A stretch of DNA of 64,000 nt from Cryptomeria japonica (GCF_030272615.1 NC_081405.1:20107047-20171046), one strand, 5' to 3'; numbered from the stretch's first letter, positions 33,793 to 45,121 are shown. The notes: generated by a model not told the origin, from the letters alone. Translations and numbers: made by a program.

Positions 33793-35425
33793 TTGCCGAA
33801 GGATGACCTGCTGAAGGGGAACCAAGGAGGTGTCACGGAGGGTGCAGAAGCCGACGGAAATTTCTACGCATCTCCAGAACACCGTAGGGTGCAGAGCCAC
33901 GAAGAGTTTCTGGAGGAAACAAGGTTAAGGAGAGATCTAGTCGAAGAGACCCGGGATCAGTACAGAAACTTATCCCTTACACCACAAAGTGAGGATCACC
34001 AAAGGGAGCCAGGAGTGGGCGCGGGTGACAATGAAGGGGAGGATAAACGTACGGTAGGTGCCACACTCAGTAGGCAAAACACCGTACCTCCAGTCACCCA
34101 CGCAGGACACACCACTGGCACCAGAGGGACTGGAGGGAGCGGCGTAGGGGCACAGACACAGCCATAGCCACCTCCAAGAAGACGACCCCCATTGATGGGG
34201 AGTAAATAGAAACTATCGAAGTTCAATGGTGACGGGAAGGAAGATCCCATCCGCCATTGTCGAACATGCGAAACCATATGGTTAGTGAATGGTGTTACTG
34301 ACCAAAACGAATGGGTAACACAATTCCCAACAACTTTAAGGGGAGTGGCCATAGACTGGTACTCAAACATGGATAAGGCCAAAGTCGGCACATGGCCCGA
34401 CCTGAAGAAGGAGTTTGGGATAGAGTTCCGCCTCTTGAGAGATGACAACGAAACAGTCACTGAGATCTATGGAACGAAGCAAAACAAGAACGAGACTGTC
34501 CGAGCCTATAGTCGGTGGCTGAAGGAACTATTGGGAAAAATGGAGAGTCAACCAACAGATGGGTTGAAAAAGCGATGGTTCATGGAGGGACTAAAGCATT
34601 CCCTCCAAAAGAAGATGAAAATCGTTCCACCTACATCATACGAAGACGCATACAATAGAGCGACGGATCTCAAGAGCGAGACCAAGACATCGAAGAAAAA
34701 GAAGAAGAAGGATAGCTCGTCCAAGGAGTGACTCGTCACAGGAAAGCAGCAGCGAGAGCGAGGCTGGCAAACGGGTGCAAGCGCTCCGAAAAGACATGGA
34801 GTGAATGAGGAGGGAATTCAAAACAATGAGAAGCACCAGTCAGACCAAAGGGGACATATGGTGCACTGAGTGCAAAGAGGAGGGGCACACAAAGGGTACT
34901 TTCCCGAAGAAGGCATTCTGCGAGATTTTCCAAGTGATGGGACACTCCACCAAGGAGTGCCCATACAACATGAAAACCTGAAGTACGCAAATCAGCCAAG
35001 TGTTGTTCACGGAGCAGGCCACAACATCTGCACCAGCGGGTACGACCCAGCAAACCAACACAACGACATCATCTGGAGGTTACTGGGACAACAGACGCGG
35101 TGGCGGAAGGAATAGCAACAATAACAATAACAGAAGCCGCATCCAGTATGATGCCAAGGGCTGGCCAATTATCCAATGTAGGGCCTGTAATCAGTGGGGG
35201 CACTTCGCCCGTGATTGCACGAAGGAAGCCACCCCTCAGCACCTCTGTCGATGGTGTGGGCCAGGCGACCATGAGGACGCAAATTGTCCACAGGCAGGGG
35301 TTAATCTCCTCAACATTGAGAAGGCTGAGAAGACTAGCGATCACCTGCGCCCAAACGAAAAAAGCTACTTATCTCGACCCCCATATGGAGAGGGAGAGAT
35401 TACGAGAGGGAAAGGCCAATATTGA
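33793..35425 (+). pseudogene. gag of the TR-GAG-like element
   Basis: The N-terminal part (33793-34167) is charged. After TAGs at 34165 and 34207 the same frame gives LSKFNGDGKEDPIRHC, then TLRGVAIDWYSNM, TWPDLKKEFGIEFR and VRAYSRWLKELLGKM, a clear retrotransposon gag core. It ends in a Lys/Ser-rich tail at 34731. A frame change leads to the nucleocapsid part (35000-35425) with two knuckles, CRACNQWGHFARDC and CRWCGPGDHEDANC, both C-x2-C-x4-H-x4-C. The capsid could in principle be mobilised by an autonomous relative. Confidence 0.85.
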
Positions 35426-35603
35426 ACGAGAGATGACGGCCGAACGACGGGACAACAAGGTGGCGAGTACATCATCCTGTACGGAAGCGAAAAATAACAT
35501 CATTGGGCAAGTACTGCAGATGGAAGTACCTATAAGGGTAAAGGACCTTCTAGAAACAATGCCATAGTTAAGAACTGCCTTTTTTTGTTCCATACAAACC
35601 ACT

Positions 35604-36362
35604 GTGCAGGCACCTTTGCGTGCCACATGGGCGGAAGTTTCGGATAGCCCCTCGGCTGACCCAATGTTGTTGGCCTTAAATAGTGGTCAGCATCCTACTG
35701 TAGTAGAGATGGGAATTCTCGAGGCTATCCTCAAAGACACCATCGTGGACAAAGGTTTGGGGGTGAATGTACTGCCAAAGGATACGTGGAAGAAGCTGTG
35801 GAAGCCAAAACTATGGCCACCCACGTTCAACTTGGTAGGTGCAGACCAACACGACATCAAGCCACTCAGCACCCTGATGGCCCAGCTAGTCACCATCGAC
35901 ACACAACCTTTCATACTAGATTTTGTGGTAATCCCATTCAAGAAGAAGGGGTACGACACGATCTTAGGCAGAGGGTGGCTGGTTACAACAAAGGTGAACC
36001 ACGAATGGAAAAAGAACACCCTTTCTATGGAGAAAGGGGGGCGGAAGTACACCATTGATCTGAGGACCTAGGTTGTTGACGAGGAACTGGCATCATCTTT
36101 GGAATCAGAGGATGAAGGAAAAGGTGACCCGAGGGATGAAGGATGGGGCTGCAGGGAGCCCAACGATGAAGAGATTCTCAAACTAGGAGAGTGCTCCAAG
36201 GATGAGATAGGGTCATTGAACAGGCTCTTCTACTGGCAGATGGAGGATTATGAAATGTTCCAGAGCTACAGGCTCGAAGTAGAGGAACCAGAGAAAGTAA
36301 CAAAGGAGGTGTACCTGGCAGAATACATAAAAATATTGGAAGGGAGACGCCCCAAACCTTGA
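35604..36362 (+). pseudogene. Protease and acidic linker of the TR-GAG-like element
   Basis: Retropepsin fold with IVDKGLGVNVLPKDTW (the usual DTG or DSG replaced by DKG, so probably inactive). It continues with NLVGADQHDIKPL and ILDFVVIPFKKKGYDTILGR, then TLSMEKGGRKYTIDL. A TAG at 36069 separates it from an in-frame acidic linker (36099-36362) of unknown function. In a full element this would lead into RT, which is missing. Confidence 0.8.
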
Positions 36363-36439
36363 TGACGTCGATAATCCAAAGATCAATTGTGTCGGCAACG
36401 ATTGGAACCCTGTGTGGAAGGCTGCAGCTTTCAAAATCT

Positions 36440-36580
36440 TTATTATTCTTCTTCTTCTTATGTACGGGAAGGAGACCGTGGTCCCTGTAGAATTTGTGGT
36501 TCCAGGTCTTCGGATGGCCATTGAAAATAGATTTGCCACCAACGGATCCAAATTGAAACCCTACCATGCGAAGATCTCTG
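36440..36580 (+). pseudogene. Integrase C-terminal remnant
   Basis: MYGKETVVPVEFVVPGLR followed by NGSKLKPYH. These two short motifs normally flank the last 130 or so residues of gypsy integrase. Their adjacency shows an internal deletion that removed RT, RNase H and the integrase core. Confidence 0.7.
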
Positions 36581-36700
36581 GGGACCCGAGAGGTCGGAAG
36601 GACACCCGAGAGGCCAGAGGGGGACCCGAGAAGATGGAAGGGGACTCGAGAGGCCGAGCAGGCGACTTGAGAAGCACGAGACCAACGCGGGAGACTCTTG
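36575..36700 (+). repeat. Purine-rich GACCCGAGAGG repeat
   Basis: About six imperfect copies of a 21-24-bp unit built on GACCCGAGAGG. The run directly follows the integrase remnant. Confidence 0.65.
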
Positions 36701-36949
36701 GGCGAGGAAAACCGAGAAGGATGAAGGGCGATCCCATAGACAAGGGACCCGAGCCGACGACACTCTAGACAACTAAATTAGGAAATTGGATTAAAAAAAA
36801 AACAAAACCATACGATCGTACGACAGTTGACTATACGACTGAAAAAACAAAAAAACATCGTACAACAGTTGACCATACGGCTGGAAAAAAAGCAAAAAAA
36901 ACAACAACCGTACAAGACAAGAAAAAAAAAAGAAAAAAAGGAGGTGCAC

Positions 36950-37225
36950 AATGGTGGGGGCCACCATACGGTGGAACCACCGAACAGTGGGACCACCGTG
37001 CGGTGGATCACTGACGGTTGAACCACCAGTGGTGGGACCACCATGCGATGGCAACACCTGTGGTGGAACCACCATGCGGTGGACCACCGACGGTGGTAAC
37101 ATCGATGATGGACCACCGGCGGTGGAACCACCGTGCGGTGGACCACTGACGGTGGGACCACCATGTGGTGGTAACATCGACGATGGACCACTGACGGTGG
37201 ACATGACCGTGCGGTGGACACACCG
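36950..37225. repeat. Palindrome-rich CCACCG/CGGTGG minisatellite
   Basis: About 275 bp of short units in which CCACCG and CGGTGG alternate at intervals of roughly 10-20 bp, as in GGACCACCGACGGTGG. Each unit can pair with itself or a neighbour, so the single strand could fold into a series of hairpins. Long ORFs on both strands here are artefacts of the repeat. Confidence 0.85.
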
Positions 37226-37243
37226 GCGATGGACACGACTGTG

Positions 37244-37312
37244 CGCTGCCCCAGACCCCACGGGGGCGCTGCCCCTCGACCCCGCTGGGGGCACTGCCCC
37301 CAGACCCCAGTT
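37244..37312. repeat. GC-rich GGGGGCGCTGCCCC repeat, three copies
   Basis: Three copies of about 25-28 bp around GCGCTGCCCC followed by GACCCC, the last reading GCACTGCCCCCAGACCCC. Similar GC-rich words occur in other plant retroelements. Confidence 0.7.
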
Positions 37313-37603
37313 TATTTTTGAGCTACAGTACACTTGTTGGAGTTGGCAAAGGGCATTAGAGATGTCACGGTAAGTGTTGTGGTTTTCTGTACTGTGAGAA
37401 AGAATCCTGCAGCTAAGCATTGGCGGGGAAGCCATAAGCCGTAGAGGGAGATGGATTTGGAGGTTGGGAACAAACAAAATTTGAGGGAAGGCATTGCAGG
37501 TCCGCGCAGTTGTATGACACTAGGGAGTTATTCATTTCATTTGTTAGCCTTTGGGGAATGTGATGGAGGATTTGAGGTGTCTCCTAGCCTTTGTGCCAGC
37601 AGG

Positions 37604-37975
37604 TTGTGGCCATCTCTAGGCAGGAATGGTATGCTTTGAGGAACTTGGAGTATGTCTCGGCTGGACGTGAGGTTCCCTTGGTGGATGCAGAGAGGGCTCG
37701 GGAGGAGTTGACCACTAGGTTGGAGGCAGTACTAGCGTGAGACTTAGCTCAACGTACCCAGGAGTTGGATGCCAAGAGGGCAACGCCGGTGGCTATTGAG
37801 GACAAATTGGCTAGGGAGACAGTATCATTTGAGTAGCAGTTGGTGGAGGCTGAGACTGAAAAGCATATTTTGCAGACAAGTTTGGTTTAGGCACAGAAGG
37901 ATTGTGATGTCAAAGGAAGCACTATTGGTGAAATCCACACTTGAGCATAGGATGGTAGCAGAAAAGGGTTTTTAA
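37604..37975 (+). pseudogene. Coiled-coil ORF remnant in the 3' part of the TR-GAG-like element
   Basis: A frame of about 120 codons rich in Glu, Ala, Arg and Leu. Examples are LVDAERAREELTTRLEAVL, then DLAQRTQELDAKRATP and LVEAETEKHILQTSLV. It is broken by TGA (about 37738) and TAG (about 37834 and 37888), then degrades. The heptad-like spacing of hydrophobic residues suggests a coiled coil. Its place after the integrase remnant recalls additional 3' ORFs in plant LTR elements. I do not recognise the family. Confidence 0.45.
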
Positions 37976-38082
37976 GCGAGGACGCAATAGGTGTATAAGT
38001 TCTGGGCTCGACTAGCATCAGCAGTTCTGTTTAATGTCATCTCTATTTTGTGTTAAGTCATCCAGAGACGACTTCTTTTCTT

Positions 38083-38095
38083 TTGGGGGGGATGA
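38083..38095 (+). other. Polypurine tract of the TR-GAG-like element
   Basis: A run of G bases followed by GATGA lies immediately before the 3' LTR at 38096. Confidence 0.65.
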
Positions 38096-38356
38096 TGTTG
38101 GTGGCAATATTGTACACAGAAATAAAACTAGTTAATTAAGTTGTAATTGTATTAATTAGTTGGCAGCCGAGGGGTGGTAGTTGCAGTGCGACGGTTGGCG
38201 CTCGCACCCCCTCGGCATCTTTATATACTTCGGAATGTAACTTGTAAAGAGGAGGAATTAGGAATGGAATAACATATCTGATACTTGTCTGATATCTATG
38301 GCATTATTCTTCATTATGTACTTTATGCTTTAAGTATTCACCCGAGAGGGCAAACA
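38096..38356 (+). repeat. 3' LTR of the gag-protease element
   Basis: 261 bp, same ends as the 5' LTR (TGTTGGTGGC to GGGCAAACA), followed by the ATAGA duplication. Confidence 0.92.
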
Positions 38357-38514
38357 ATAGATAGAGGAGTTGTTCTCTCACAAATAGCACCTATTTCTAG
38401 GTTTTCACCACTTGTTTTTATTGCACCTTTTTGTTGTTTTTCTGATTTTTTTTGGATTTTTCTAATTTTTTTGTATTTTTCACTTTTTCTGTGCATTAGA
38501 CCACTCAAGTGTAG

Positions 38515-39900
38515 AATTTATTCAGATGGATGTTGTTGGTTTGATCATTGAGCACATCTCCTTCTGAAGTTGTTATCTAATAGGCACCTGATCCATAGGA
38601 TGATATGATAACATAGGGACCTAACTAGTTAGGTTCAAACTTCCCCTTGTTTTCTCGATCCTGTTTATTTCTGGGATTTTCTTTGAGTATAAGATCACCA
38701 ACTTAAAAAATCCTGGGGATGACTCTGTGGTTGTATCTTATGCACATGCGCTGCTGGTATGCTTTGAGATGATCATAGGTATGTTGTCATTTTTCATCTA
38801 GAAGCTCTAGTTCTTGCAATCTGCTTACTCGATACTCCTCATATCGTATGAGGCCTTTTAAAGATACTCTAAGTGATGGAATTTCTATCTCAAGGGGTAA
38901 AATTCCTTCTGATCCGTACACCAATGAATATGGCATAGCTCCTGTAGGTGTCCTGATGCTAGTCCTGTATGCCTAAAGTGTCGGATTGAGTTGTGCATGC
39001 CAATCCTTACCTGCATCATTTATTGTCTTCTTTAGGGTTTTCAAGATTGTTTTATTTGATGCCTCTTCTTGACCATTCCCTTGTGGGTAGTAAGGTGTAG
39101 AGAAACGATGTTGGATTTTGAATTGCTCACATAGTTCTCATACATCCTGATTTTTGAAGGGACGCCCGTTGTCTGTGATGATGGAACTGGGAATGCCATA
39201 TCTACAAATTAGATAATTGAGAATAAATGAGGCAATCTATTTTCTAGTAATTGTGGTCATTGTGACTGCTTCAATCCATTTTGTGAAATACTCTGTGTTA
39301 GTGATAATGAATTTGTGTCCATTTGAAGAGGAAGGATGGATTTTCCCTACTAAATCAAGTCCCCACTGACAGAAAGGCCAAGATGTTGTAAATGGTTATA
39401 ACTCTTGTGCTGGTGCATGGATAAGATTGCCATGAATTTGGCACTTCAGACATTTCTTTGCAAATTGATAAGAGTCTTTTTCCATTGTCGGCCAGTAATA
39501 TTCCATTCTCAAAATTTTTTAGCGAGAGTAGGACCACTTGAATGCGCTCCATAGAAACCCTCATGAAGCTCATGTAAAGCAGAGTCATATTCATTACGAT
39601 CAAGGCAATGAAGAAGAGTACCATCTAGACCTCGACGGTAAAGTGTATCCGTGGTTAAGGTATAACAGGTGGCTTGCCGGACAAAGTTGTGTTTTTAATT
39701 ACGAGATAGGTCGATGGGTAGGGTATTGGTTTTAAGATATTCGTAGTTTGTCCCGTATAGAGGAGTGTTTGAACCGGTTAAGGCATAGATGACTTGGGAA
39801 GAAGAATTGTCATAGGTTGGGGAAAACAATTGCTCTACAAGGAACTCATAACGACTCTATTGATATGGAATTTGTAGCAGTGAAGCGATAGTGGCCACTT
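38515..39900 (-). pseudogene. Integrase domain of copy 2 pol
   Basis: Same protein as 4625-5901. Landmarks are HELHEGFYGAHSSG, SSNGHKFIITNTEYFTKW, IITDNGRPFKNQ and PQGNGQEEASNK, where the catalytic Glu position is retained, unlike in copy 1. The C-terminal part has LVYGSEGILPLEIEIPSLR. Numerous stops (mostly TAG) and a shift near 39525 disable it. Confidence 0.82.
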
Positions 39901-40290
39901 GGTATTTTCTCGAAGGTGATGTGTACAAAGTATTGCTTGAAGTCATCTACCATTCTTTTGTATGGCAGCAACTTGTCATCCTTTGTCTAATATTCATTGT
40001 TGATTTGATTGATAACCAGTTGGGAATCTCCATAGACTTTCAATTCCATGATTCTCCATTCCACAGCCATTTCGATTCCTGTGACCAGGGCTTCATACTC
40101 AATGATGTTATTGGTGCATGGAAACATTAGTCTATAAGATCTTGGAATGGTGTGTCCTCCGAGGGTGATGAACAAGATGTCGACACCTCAGCCATGTTGA
40201 GTATAGGAACCATCAAAGTATAGGGTCCATAGCTTGATTGTAACAGTAAGGACATCTATGTTTGGAAATTCCACCTTCATTGGTTGCTTA
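39900..40290 (-). pseudogene. Second RNase H of copy 2
   Basis: YFDGSYTQHG, TNNIIEYEALVTGIEMA and VYGDSQLVINQINNEY identify the archaeal-type RNase H. A stop after TQHG replaces the residue that is Ser in copy 1. Confidence 0.82.
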
Positions 40291-40412
40291 TCTGGTAGTG
40301 GTGCTTAAACTAATTGATATGCAATTACGTGTCCCTTGATAGCCTGACGCTCTATGTATTGGATATCAAACTCATTGAGAATCATGACCCATTTAGCTAG
40401 TCATCCTGTAAG

Positions 40413-41561
40413 TGATGAATACTAAGAGGAGAGGTGAATTAGTATGCCAAAAATTACTATACTTAAACACTTTACTAGACTACCAGTAAACCGGAAAAAC
40501 AGTTTAGCAAACAAACTGGTTAGCACACATGCAAACCAAATAGAAAATAATGCATTTACCCACAGAAGCACAAACACCATAACACAAGAGATTTTGACGT
40601 GGAAACCCAAATGGGAAAAACCACGATGAGATGAAACTCACAAGTAACTATCTGCAGAATAGGAACCAGACCGATTAAGGTCATACAATGTTCTTTACCA
40701 GAACAGATCCTGTTAGGAATCTCAATCTCTGTTAGGAGATAAGTCCGATTAAAGACTACCTTGCTAGAGGATTTTAGATCCACAGATGTGAACCACCTTG
40801 TTATAGGATTTACAAAAGGCTTTTTGGGCCTACCCAGTTAAGGGATTTAGACTTGTCGAAGATGAGTAATCAGCAAGTGAGTGATCTAGCAAATAGCATA
40901 GATTGCTTGGTTAGATCCTTGATAGCTCATTCCTAATGCATTCCAACATTACTTCAGTCTTCAACACAATCACACTCTGCCTCTTCTCGCAGACCTTAAC
41001 TTCTCTTCTGTATTCACCCTTACAAAACTCATCAACCACCTTAAACCCTAGCAACAACCTAAAACCCTAGACATGATGTCCTTATAAAGGAATCTGATTT
41101 CATGTCGGTCCAATAGGATCACAATACAATTTCCTAGGTTCAATGCATCTAGACATATTCTGTAACACGACACCAAAATAACCGCTAGAGTGTCGGCACC
41201 GCCAAACAATTGGTGGATGGTAACTCATCACAAAATGCCGGTTGGTAACTCATCACAGAGTATTACCGGTTCATACAAAATACCGGTTTAAGCAAAATAC
41301 CGATTGCCGGTTTGACAATAATGAAGACTGGGAAATATGAGTTGTGCCACTTCGTTCCTTCGTACCTCTTGAGATCCTCGAACCACTTGGGGTCTTCATA
41401 CTGCTTCAGATCAGTAAACACTTTCTACAAAACACCGATAGTCTAAAGACTATAATACATCATATCGGTTGAGCTTTAATGCATACATATAAAAAGTGAT
41501 CTCAAATCAAGTGTGTGTCTATCAATGACAATCACAACATCAATCAAAAAAAATTCCAACA
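40413..41561 (-). repeat. 3' LTR of the pol-less element
   Basis: 1,149 bp, TGATGAATACTAAGAGG to TTCCAACA. It matches 46893-48061 throughout. Confidence 0.9.
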
Positions 41562-41577
41562 ATCTCCCCCTTTGGCA
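41562..41577 (-). other. Polypurine tract of the pol-less element
   Basis: The minus strand reads CCAAAGGGGGAGAT right before the 3' LTR, a textbook plant LTR-element PPT. Confidence 0.85.
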
Positions 41578-41822
41578 TTGATGGCAACACTTAGGAAAAT
41601 TTTGACATCTAAGTGTTTTACAACAAAAATATGCCATAATCAAAATTACTCCCCCTAAGCATATACACTATCCCTTTTGCAGAAAATACAATGTATACTA
41701 CTCCTTAACAAAAATAACATGAAAGTATACATCAAAACATTCAAAATTTATACTTCTCCCCCTTTGCCAACAATGACAAAAGTATTGCAGACTAACCCCT
41801 GTTTCATTAAAATAATAAGTGT

Positions 41823-44800
41823 TTATGACAGTAAAGAGTAAAACTTGTCAAAAACTGATTTAAAGTCCTGCAAAAATTGCTTCATGGATAAGGACCATGA
41901 GTCAAGTAGGGAGGTAGCCACCTCTTTTTCTATCTGCATCTGGGAGACTTGTTCTTCCATGGCATCTATCGTGCTCATCTCTTGAGTGACCGTTAGGGCA
42001 TCAAGATTTAGGTAGCATTTCTGGAGAATTTGTAGCCTTGGCAGTAGGACCAGTTGAAGTTCTTGTAAATTTCGTGTCCAGTTGCTTATCCCTGCCTCTA
42101 GTCTTCCAGACTGCAGTCGAAGCCGGTGAACAGTTTGTCCATATGTGGAAAAGTGATCATATGGCATCTTGAAGGTGCTAATAAATGACTGCATATCAGA
42201 TTGCAGTTTGTTCTTCTGAGTGAGCACATCATCATAGAATAAATGAGGTTGGAAAATCTTGTTGAGTAGAAGATTTCCCTCATTGATTGCATCTCTAATG
42301 GCCTTTTGTGCCTTCTAGAGATCAAACCGGAGCTCTGTTAGCTTTCTCACTAGGGCAGTGTCCAAAGCCTTTTGATGTTCCTTCTTGGCATTTGCTTCTG
42401 CAACCTCTTCCAGGCTTTGTACCTGGTCTTCTACAATTGTGCAAAGGAGCTTCAATTGTGCAAGTGAGGAATCGGTACTAGGAAGGTTCATATTGGGTAT
42501 CAAATTGGTAAGCGTTTCCACCGCAGTTTGGAAAACATCTTCCTCCTTTTTCCTCCTTAGAGCATGCAATCGCTCTTGAGCAAGCTTAATGCTTTGCAAC
42601 AACTCTGATTCATTTGCAGACTGGAGGTCAATAGGACTGGCAATTGCAGCCGGTTTAGCCTAACTACCGGTTGTTATTCGAGTCTCCACCTGTGAGCTCT
42701 TTTTCGCTGCTTCCTTGTACTTGGCTTTTTGCTGGTCTTCTTGAGCCTTCCTTTGCTCCTCGTCTTCTTTCTTTCTTTTCTCTTCTTCTTGTCTCTTCTC
42801 TTCATCTTTTCGCTTCTTCTCTTCTTCATCGTTCTTCTTCTCCTCTTCCTTCTTCCTTTTTTCATCTTCCTGTTTCTTCTCTTCCTCTTTCCGCTTCTCC
42901 TCTTCTTTCTTTTCCTCTTCCTTCTTCTTCCTCTCTTCCTCTTGTTTCTTATTTTCCTCTTCTTTTCTCTTCTTCTCCTCTTCTTTTCTTTTATCCTCTT
43001 CCTCTTTCTTCTTTTTCTCCTCTTTTGTCTTATCTTCTTCCTCTTTCTTCTTTTTCTCCTCTTTTCTCTTATCCGCTTCCTCTTTCCTCTTTTCCTCTTC
43101 TTTTCTCTTATCCTCTTCATCTACCTATTTCTTATTTTCTTCTTCTTCCTTCTTTTCTTGTCCTGTTCCTTTTGATGGTGTATCTTGAGTGACATTTTCA
43201 CCATCTAAGGCGTCAATATCAATGGGGTCCATTTGTTCCGTGATCGATTCTTCTTCACTGCCATACACCTCATCTGGTTTGCCAATGTCTGGTTCTCACT
43301 CAGCTTTTTTGTTGGCTTCAGCCACTTGATGCATCTTAAGAGCTTCTTGAGCATGAGTATGTGTATCTTTGATCACTTCATGACCCTTCCCTTCCAATAA
43401 CAGGAGTCTTCTTCTTCTCATGAAGAAGAGGCCTTTGTATTTATTCATAACTTCAAAAAGTTCTGAATTTGATACATTAGGAAAATGTTGAGCAAATATT
43501 TCCTCCCTCATTTCCTATTCCTTTTCTATGGCAATGCACCATTTATTGTCTAAAGAATTATACAAAGAATCTGGTGTCTCAGATCTAATTTCTGAAGGCG
43601 ATCGGTCATTAACACACAAATACTTAATGATTTCCTGTTCAACTTCTTCCTTTTCTTCATCATTGAAATCATCAAAACAATCAATTAAATCATTTAGCAC
43701 TTTTCTCCTAATATTCTTTATAGTTCTTTGACAATGTGTCAAAGGTTTGTAAGAAGAAATGTCAATATTTACCGGTGCAGATGATACCGGTTCATTCTTT
43801 GTTTGCCTAGTCTTCTTCTTAGGCGGTTCTTCTAACATAGTTTCTTCCGAGTCAGGTATATTTCTTTTTGTCTTCCACTTCCTCTCAAAGACTTTTGCAG
43901 GCGCCGCTTCCGGTTTCTTCTTAACTGGTGACCGCTTGGTCACTTTGGGACTGGCTGCAGTAACCGGTACTAATGCTGAAGGCACTGCCTTTCCTTTCTT
44001 TTAAGAGGGTTCTACAACCGGTGTAACCCTTTCCAAATAGGTGCTGGTTCTCTTTGCCTTAGGATCAAGGGGTGAGGCGATTAGGGTAGAAGCATACCCG
44101 TCCAACATATCATTCATTACCTCATAGCCCATAGGCTCTACTTCTTCCTGCCCGGGCTCAATAGCCTCCATTATACATTCATCCACTTTGATGGTGAAGA
44201 AGATGTCTTCCTCATACTTTTTGACTAAATCATTGGATATTCTTATCCTTTGGCTCATCTTGCGTCTGAACTCATCAAAGTATTTGTTCAGTGCTTCCGG
44301 ATAGCCGGTTCCAACCGCTTGTAGACTTTCCTTGATTTGTTTTGTTACCAGTTGGTCGGCAGACCACTAAATGTCACCTAGTCCTGGAAAGTAGCCTTGA
44401 AAGTAAAAGAACAACCCAACCAGTAGTTGTCTGAACTTGAATCTCAGTGCATTGTCCTATTTGATCGACTTAAGATTCAATATAAGTTAGTGCACAGATC
44501 AAACGATGCATCCTCCTTGATCATCCTGTAAGTGGCATTTACCATTGTAGTAGAGACAAAATTAATTCTACTAGCAGAGAACATCTGGTAACCTATCACC
44601 ATGCAGGCATACTTGACCAGATTGTCCTTGATTGAGTTGATGGTCATACCACATGAGTTCCTCACTGAACTAGTGAGCTTGGACATTTCAGTCTTGTTGG
44701 CGTTCCTTAGGGCTGGCACTTCCCTTGTATTGCAAAAACTGGTGACGACATGAATCGCTTTAGGTGTGATATCATGCATTCGCTCTAGGTACATCTCATC

Positions 44801-45121
44801 ACCGTGTACCTTGCTTAGAATAATGCGAATGTGATCATCCGAAAATTCTTGAAGAAAGTAAACTGCATTTTGAAGTTTCTTCTTTTCCATAATGCTGAAT
44901 TTCAGTTTAATCTTCTTATCCTTTCCACAGAACAGGCTCAGCTAGGAATGGATCACAAGAGACCCTAGGTCTTCGGTTTTGCAATCTATGTAATCAGAAA
45001 TCCCTTCTTCTACTATAACACCAGCCGATACTTGAGACAGGGCATTATATTTTGACTTTCGCTTAATGAAGTTCATAGAATCAATAGTTGCACTAGAGCT
45101 ATCATGAGATGTGGAAGCCAT
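41823..45121 (-). pseudogene. Long unrecognised ORF (ORF2) with a Lys/Glu single-helix segment
   Basis: Starts MASTSHDSSSATIDSM at 45121 and ends at TAA 41823, about 1,100 codons. The frame is preserved from about 44470 to the end, with one shift near 44475. Segments in order: a globular-looking region with MERKKLQ-like start, DEMYLERMHDITPKAIHVV and MVIGYQMFSASRINFVSTT (44890-44480); a second region with TGYPEALNKYFDEFRRKM; a Lys/Pro/Ala-rich stretch; an acidic segment; a Lys/Glu helix (43128-42735, about 130 residues); and a C-terminal coiled coil with LSMKQFLQDFKSVFDKFYSLL. Internal stops are seven TAG, one TGA and one TAA. I do not recognise the protein. It could be a captured host gene or an element-specific protein. 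Confidence 0.65.
42735..43128 (-). other. Lys/Glu-rich helix-coding segment of ORF2
   Basis: About 130 codons almost wholly Lys, Glu, Arg, Asp and Gln, in units such as EEDKRKEEKKKK and EEEKRKEEEKK. Alternating blocks of acidic and basic residues at i and i+4 are the pattern of single alpha helices. Other frames over this DNA give Arg/Lys-only or Leu/Phe/Ser-only products, which are by-products of the purine-rich strand. Confidence 0.75.

Larger units (their letters stand above)
33138..38356 (+). mobile_element. Gag-protease-only LTR retrotransposon (TR-GAG-like)
   Basis: Plus-strand 5,219-bp element with 261-bp LTRs and a perfect ATAGA TSD (33133-33137 and 38357-38361). It carries gag, two zinc knuckles, a protease and the extreme C-terminus of integrase, but no RT, RNase H or integrase core. 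A 3' segment codes for a coiled coil. By eye the two LTRs differ at about 13 of 261 positions, mostly transitions. This matches the known class of terminal-repeat elements with a gag domain; here an integrase tail shows it arose by deletion of pol. It sits in the 3' region of copy 2. Confidence 0.9.

Noticed and set aside
33996-36055. Minus-strand ORFs over the gag-protease element
   Set aside because: Shadows of gag and protease, which show clear motifs on the plus strand.
36778-37477. Long minus-strand ORFs rich in His, Val, Ser and Trp
   Set aside because: They come from the CCACCG/CGGTGG minisatellite, which is open in several frames; no domain is seen and the element's genes are on the plus strand.
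42671-43192. Leu/Phe/Ser-rich plus-strand ORFs and an Arg/Lys-only minus-strand ORF
   Set aside because: They are other-frame readings of the Lys/Glu-coding purine-rich segment. The Lys/Glu frame is the one continuous with ORF2 on both sides.
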